From the NCBI RefSeq assembly GCF_000718015.1, contig NZ_JODY01000012.1, positions 110,157 to 174,156 of the forward strand: a DNA stretch of 64,000 nucleotides. Reading direction: 5' to 3'. The DNA is from Streptomyces catenulae. Its GTDB lineage: Bacteria; Actinomycetota; Actinomycetes; Streptomycetales; Streptomycetaceae. A model generated the notes under the pieces. That model searched no databases, had not been told where the DNA came from, and saw only the letters and a list, made by a program, of their open reading frames with translations. Shown piece after piece: positions 60,345-64,000 of the stretch (its first letter is position 1; each line of letters opens with the position of its first letter). A program made the position numbers and the translations under genes.

Positions 60345-62141
60345 TCACTTCATGCGGGTGGCCCACTCGCGGACCTTCTTGATCCGCTCGGTGAGCTGAC
60401 CGGCCGTCGCCTCCGCGCTCGGCGGTCCGCCGCAGACCCGCCGCAGCTCGGTGTGGATCACGCCGTGCGGCTTCCCGCTCTGGTGGACGTACGCGCCGAC
60501 CAGCGTGTTCAGCTGCTTGCGCAGCTCCAGCATCTCCTTGTGGCTGACCACCGGACGCCGCTCGGCGGGCAGCTCCAGCAGATCCGCCTCTTCCGCGGGC
60601 TTCTTCTTGCTGTGCGCGATCTGCCGCGCCTGCCGCTTCTGCAGCAGCATCTGCACCTGGTCCGGCTCCAGCAGCCCGGGGATGCCGAGGTAGTCCTGCT
60701 CCTCCTCGCTGCCCGCGTGCGCCTGCATGCCGAACTCGGCGCTGTTGTAGAGCACCCGGTCGAAGACCGCGTCCGACTCCAGCGCCTCGAACGAGAACTG
60801 CTCCTGCTCCCCGGTGTCCTCGTCCTGCGCCTGATTGGCCTCGTCCATCTCCTTCTCGGACTCGGCGTAGGGGTCCTCGTCCCCGTCCTTCTTCGGCTTG
60901 TCGAGGACGTGGTCGCGCTCGACCTCCATCTCGCCCGCGAAGCCGAGCAGCATCGGGACGGTCGGCAGGAACACCGACGCGGTCTCGCCGCGCTTGCGGG
61001 AGCGGACGAAACGGCCGACCGCCTGCGCGAAGAAGAGCGGGGTGGAGATCGTCGTGGCGTAGACGCCGACCGCCAGCCGCGGCACGTCGACGCCCTCGGA
61101 CACCATCCGGACCGCGACCATCCAGCGGTCGTCGGAGGCGGCGAAGTCGTCGATGCGCTGCGAGGCGCCGCTGTCGTCGGAGAGCACCAGCGTCGCGCCG
61201 TGCCCGGTGATCTCCCGGATCAGCTTGGCGTACGCCCGCGCCTGCTCCTGGTCGGAGGCGATGACCAGCGCCCCCGCGTCCGGGATGCTCTTGCGGACCT
61301 CGGAGAGCCGCTGGTCGGCGGCGCGCAGCACGTTCGGCATCCAGTCGCCGCGCGGATCCAGCGCGGTCCGCCACGCCTGCGAGACGGCGTCCTTGGTCAT
61401 CGGCTCCCCGAGCCGCGCCGCGATCTCGTCGCCCGCCTTCGTCCGCCAGCGCATGTTGCCGCTGTACGACATGAAGATCACCGGCCGGACGACGCCGTCG
61501 GAGAGGGCGTTGCCGTAGCCGTAGGTGTAGTCGGCCGACGACCGCCGGATGCCGTCGTTGCCCTCCTCGTACGTGACGAAGGGGATCGGGTTGGTGTCGG
61601 AACGGAACGGCGTACCGGTCAGCGCGAGCCGCCGGGTGGCCGGTTCGAACGCCTCCAGACACGCCTCGCCCCACGACTTGGAGTCACCGGCGTGGTGGAT
61701 CTCGTCGAGGATGACCAGCGTCTTGCGCTGCTCGATGCGGTTGCGGTGCAGCATCGGGCGGACGCCGACACCGGCGTACGTGATCGCGATGCCGTGGTAC
61801 TCGCGGCCCAGCGGGCCCGCGCTGTAGTCCGGATCGAGCTTGATCCCGACCCGCGCCGCCGCCTCCGACCACTGCTTCTTCAGATGCTCGGTCGGGGCGA
61901 CGACGGTCACCTGCTGCACGACGTGGTGGTGGAGCAGCCACGAGGCGAGGGTGAGCGCGAAGGTGGTCTTTCCGGCGCCCGGGGTCGCGACGGCGAGGAA
62001 GTCCCGGGGCTGGGTCTGGATGTACCGGTCCATGGCCGCCTGCTGCCAGGCGCGCAGCTTGTTGGCGGTACCCCAGGGGGCCCGGCCCGGGAAGGCCGGG
62101 GACAGGTGGTGATTGCTGGTGGCGCTGGTGGTGGTAGTCAC
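60345..62141 (-). CDS. DEAD/DEAH-box helicase (superfamily 2)
   Basis: 598 residues from a GTG with GGAGACC upstream. SF2 helicase motifs: LRAWQQAAMDRY (Q-like), Walker A ATPGAGKTTF at about 52-61, Walker B DEIHHAGD (DExH form), motif III LTGTPFR, motif V region 'MVSEGVDVPRLAVGVYAT' and motif VI QAVGRFVRSRKRG. An acidic stretch (about 420-450) and a Lys-rich C-terminal module follow. The layout resembles the RadD/YejH-type and RAD25-like helicases found singly in Streptomyces, so DNA repair is plausible but unproven. Confidence 0.93.
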   Translation of the reverse strand: MTTTTSATSNHHLSPAFPGRAPWGTANKLRAWQQAAMDRYIQTQPRDFLAVATPGAGKTTFALTLASWLLHHHVVQQVTVVAPTEHLKKQWSEAAARVGIKLDPDYSAGPLGREYHGIAITYAGVGVRPMLHRNRIEQRKTLVILDEIHHAGDSKSWGEACLEAFEPATRRLALTGTPFRSDTNPIPFVTYEEGNDGIRRSSADYTYGYGNALSDGVVRPVIFMSYSGNMRWRTKAGDEIAARLGEPMTKDAVSQAWRTALDPRGDWMPNVLRAADQRLSEVRKSIPDAGALVIASDQEQARAYAKLIREITGHGATLVLSDDSGASQRIDDFAASDDRWMVAVRMVSEGVDVPRLAVGVYATTISTPLFFAQAVGRFVRSRKRGETASVFLPTVPMLLGFAGEMEVERDHVLDKPKKDGDEDPYAESEKEMDEANQAQDEDTGEQEQFSFEALESDAVFDRVLYNSAEFGMQAHAGSEEEQDYLGIPGLLEPDQVQMLLQKRQARQIAHSKKKPAEEADLLELPAERRPVVSHKEMLELRKQLNTLVGAYVHQSGKPHGVIHTELRRVCGGPPSAEATAGQLTERIKKVREWATRMK

Positions 62142-62315
62142 GGTCTCCGTCGGCTGGCTCGGCGATCGGCAACCGCGTCAGCCTACCCGTGCGGGGCGGC
62201 GGGTCGAGGTGTTCCGGCCGCCCGGACGCCGGGGTTGGGACCCACCTCACACCGCGCCGCACCACCCCGCCGACCGCCCCCGCGCCGCCCCCGCCGGGCC
62301 GCCGGAAGCCCTCCG

Positions 62316-63839
62316 CTACGGCATCCCCGCAGGCCGGAGCCGTCCCGCCAGGGTCGCGCCCACGGCCGCCACCACGGCCATCGTGGCGAAGACGGCGAGG
62401 AAGGCGGCGGGGTGCGAGACCGCGGAGGCGTGGGCGGTCGCCGGGGCGGTCGGGGAGCCGCCGCCGAAGGCGACGAAGAGGGCGCCGCCGAGACCGACCA
62501 GGACGACGTTGCCGAGCGCGTCCGCCATCTGCAGCGACGCGGAGTTGGCGCCCGCCTCCTCGGGCCGGGACAGCTTCAGCAGCAGCACCCCGCCGCTGGA
62601 GATGTTCAGCCCCATCCCGAAGCCGCCGAGCGTCCACGCCACCGCGACCGTCCACACCGGGACCGCCTCGGACAGCACCAGCGGCACCGCCGCGATCGCC
62701 GCCGCCAGGAACGCCATCCCGGCACCCATCAGCCGCTCCCGGTACGCCTCGCACCGCGGCCGGCTCTGGACGTACGAACCGAGCGCCCAGGTCAGACCGC
62801 CGCCGGTGAGGGAGAGCCCGGCGAGGGTCGCGGACAGACCGCGCTCGCTGACCAGCAGCAGCGGGATGAAGCTCTCCGCGGCGACCAGCGCACCGGCCGC
62901 CAGCCCGCGCATCAGCACCACCATCGGCAGCCCCCGCGCCGCCCGGAACGTGCCCCGCGGCAGCAGCCGCCGCACCGCCGGAACCAGCAGCGCCAGCCCC
63001 ACGGCCGCCGGGAGCACCGCGTACGGCGTCAGGTGCCCGCCCGCGTACTGGAGCAGCCAGGCGCCCGCCGCGACGGCCAGCGCGAGCAGGGCGCGGCGGC
63101 TGCGGACCACCGCGAGCAGCCCGCCGTCCGGGCCCGGCGCCTCGCGCGGCAGGGCGCGCAGCGCGGGCAGCATCACCGCGAGCGGCAGCAGGATCAGCAC
63201 CGGGATGGCGAGGAAGACCCAGCGCCAGCCGAGGTGTTCGGCGACGCTCCCGGCGGCCAGCGGGCCGACGATCACCGGCAGCACCCACGCCGCCGAGAAC
63301 GACGCCATCACCGCCGGACGCAGCCGCTCCGGATAGGCCCGTCCGACGACGACGTAGAGCGAGACGATGACCAGCCCGCCGCCGAGCCCCTGCACCCCGC
63401 GCCCGGCGACGAACAGCCCCATGGTCGGCGCCGCGCCCGCCATGACCAGTCCGGCGCCGAACCCGGCGATACCGGTGAAGAGCGGCGCCAGCGGACCGCG
63501 GCGGTCGTTCCACTCCCCCGCCAGCGCCATCGCGAAGAGGCTGGTGGTGAAGAACGCCGAGAAGGCGAAGGCGTACAGCCCGATACCGTGCAGCGCCCGG
63601 GCGGCGACCGGCATCGCGGTGTTCACCGCGCTCGCCTCGAACGCGATCAGCGACACCACCGACACGATCCCGAGGGTCAGCGCCCGATACCCCCGCCCGA
63701 AGACCCCCGCGTCCGGCCCGGCACCGGGCGGCCCGGCGGCCGGGGTGCGCCCGTCCCCCGCGGGGTCCGGACCTGCGGAGGAGGGCGACGGAGCGGCTGT
63801 GGTCGCGACATCGGTGTCGCGCGCGGGGTCGACGGTCAT
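62316..63839 (-). CDS. MFS drug/metabolite exporter (DHA2-like)
   Basis: 507 residues from the ATG at 63839; an upstream GTG at 63893 is less likely. A Pro/Ala/Asp-rich cytoplasmic N-terminus of about 55 residues precedes 13-14 hydrophobic segments. MFS features: 'VNTAMPVAARALHGIG' in TM1, 'LAGEWNDRRGPLAPLFTG' loop 2-3 and 'AGRGVQGLGGGLVIVSLYVVVGRAYPE' in TM4 (in parts). The 14-TM type and GRGVQGLGGG motif suggest a drug or metabolite efflux pump. No regulator lies beside it. The window ends about 160 bases upstream of this start with no further gene visible. Confidence 0.88.
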   Translation of the reverse strand: MTVDPARDTDVATTAAPSPSSAGPDPAGDGRTPAAGPPGAGPDAGVFGRGYRALTLGIVSVVSLIAFEASAVNTAMPVAARALHGIGLYAFAFSAFFTTSLFAMALAGEWNDRRGPLAPLFTGIAGFGAGLVMAGAAPTMGLFVAGRGVQGLGGGLVIVSLYVVVGRAYPERLRPAVMASFSAAWVLPVIVGPLAAGSVAEHLGWRWVFLAIPVLILLPLAVMLPALRALPREAPGPDGGLLAVVRSRRALLALAVAAGAWLLQYAGGHLTPYAVLPAAVGLALLVPAVRRLLPRGTFRAARGLPMVVLMRGLAAGALVAAESFIPLLLVSERGLSATLAGLSLTGGGLTWALGSYVQSRPRCEAYRERLMGAGMAFLAAAIAAVPLVLSEAVPVWTVAVAWTLGGFGMGLNISSGGVLLLKLSRPEEAGANSASLQMADALGNVVLVGLGGALFVAFGGGSPTAPATAHASAVSHPAAFLAVFATMAVVAAVGATLAGRLRPAGMP

Positions 63840-64000
63840 CGGCCCAGCGTAAGGGCCGACACGCCGGACGACCCCTGTCCCCGGACGGGACATCGGACCG
63901 GCATCCCCTCGTTCCCGGGACCTACGCCCGGACCCGTACGCGCCCCCGTACGCGCCCCGCCCACCCCCTCCCCCGCGCCCCGCACGCCCCTCCCGTGAAC

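Noticed and set aside
60300..63998. A long plus-strand open frame antisense to the helicase and MFS genes
   Set aside because: Same GC shadow effect; the minus-strand genes carry complete helicase and MFS motifs.

Overview
The window reads as chromosomal DNA of a Streptomyces or a very close relative. It is extremely GC-rich, with codons strongly biased to G or C at the third position and many GTG starts. It encodes an SsgA-like sporulation protein, DUF397/XRE regulator pairs, a class E sortase, a GlcNAc PTS under DasR-type operators, and a tRNA-Leu(UAG). From memory, the order nagF-nagE1-nagE2, cysM-cysO-mec, clpS, pncB, ssgG resembles the SCO2905-SCO2924 region of S. coelicolor. I see no IS element, prophage, CRISPR array or integrase, so this looks like core chromosome with a few accessory patches.

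Layout. 1-16.9 kb: GntR/HutC regulator, Gfo/Idh/MocA oxidoreductase, a large surface-anchored 'choice-of-anchor A' protein, FAH-family hydrolase, a short YidC paralogue, a DUF3311/solute symporter pair, class E sortase, DUF445 protein, SGNH hydrolase, PNPOx-like protein, then an XRE/DUF397 accessory patch of atypical composition. 16.9-31 kb: an ABC-2 type exporter, a class A penicillin-binding protein, a small multidrug resistance (SMR) guanidinium exporter behind a guanidine-III riboswitch, a GroES-like protein, Bcp peroxiredoxin, an orphan sensor kinase with a membrane-anchored partner, an MHS-family transporter, tRNA-Leu, RdgB and RNase PH. 30.8-34.3 kb: GlcNAc PTS (IIB, two IIC) with dre operators. 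34.4-38 kb: a metallo-beta-lactamase fold protein and a CysO/CysM/Mec sulfur-carrier cysteine pathway preceded by a probable cysteine leader peptide. 38-43.4 kb: amino acid permease, DUF2017, ClpS, nicotinate phosphoribosyltransferase and nicotinamidase. 43.5-49.5 kb: secreted M6 metalloprotease, two RDD membrane proteins, SsgA-like protein. 49.6-64 kb: flavoprotein disulfide reductase, FAD-linked oxidase, 4-hydroxyphenylpyruvate dioxygenase with a divergent Lrp regulator, a complete OpuC-type osmoprotectant ABC transporter, a Lon-domain secreted protein, an IclR regulator, a DEAD/DEAH helicase and an MFS exporter.

Genes that work together: sortase E could anchor the surface protein near 4 kb. 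NagF and NagE1/E2 form the sugar-specific part of a GlcNAc PTS controlled by DasR. Mec, CysO and CysM make cysteine from O-phosphoserine. PncA and PncB salvage nicotinamide to nicotinate mononucleotide. The four genes at 54.5-58.4 kb import betaine-like solutes. All assignments rest on reading the sequence and recalled family knowledge; no database search was run.
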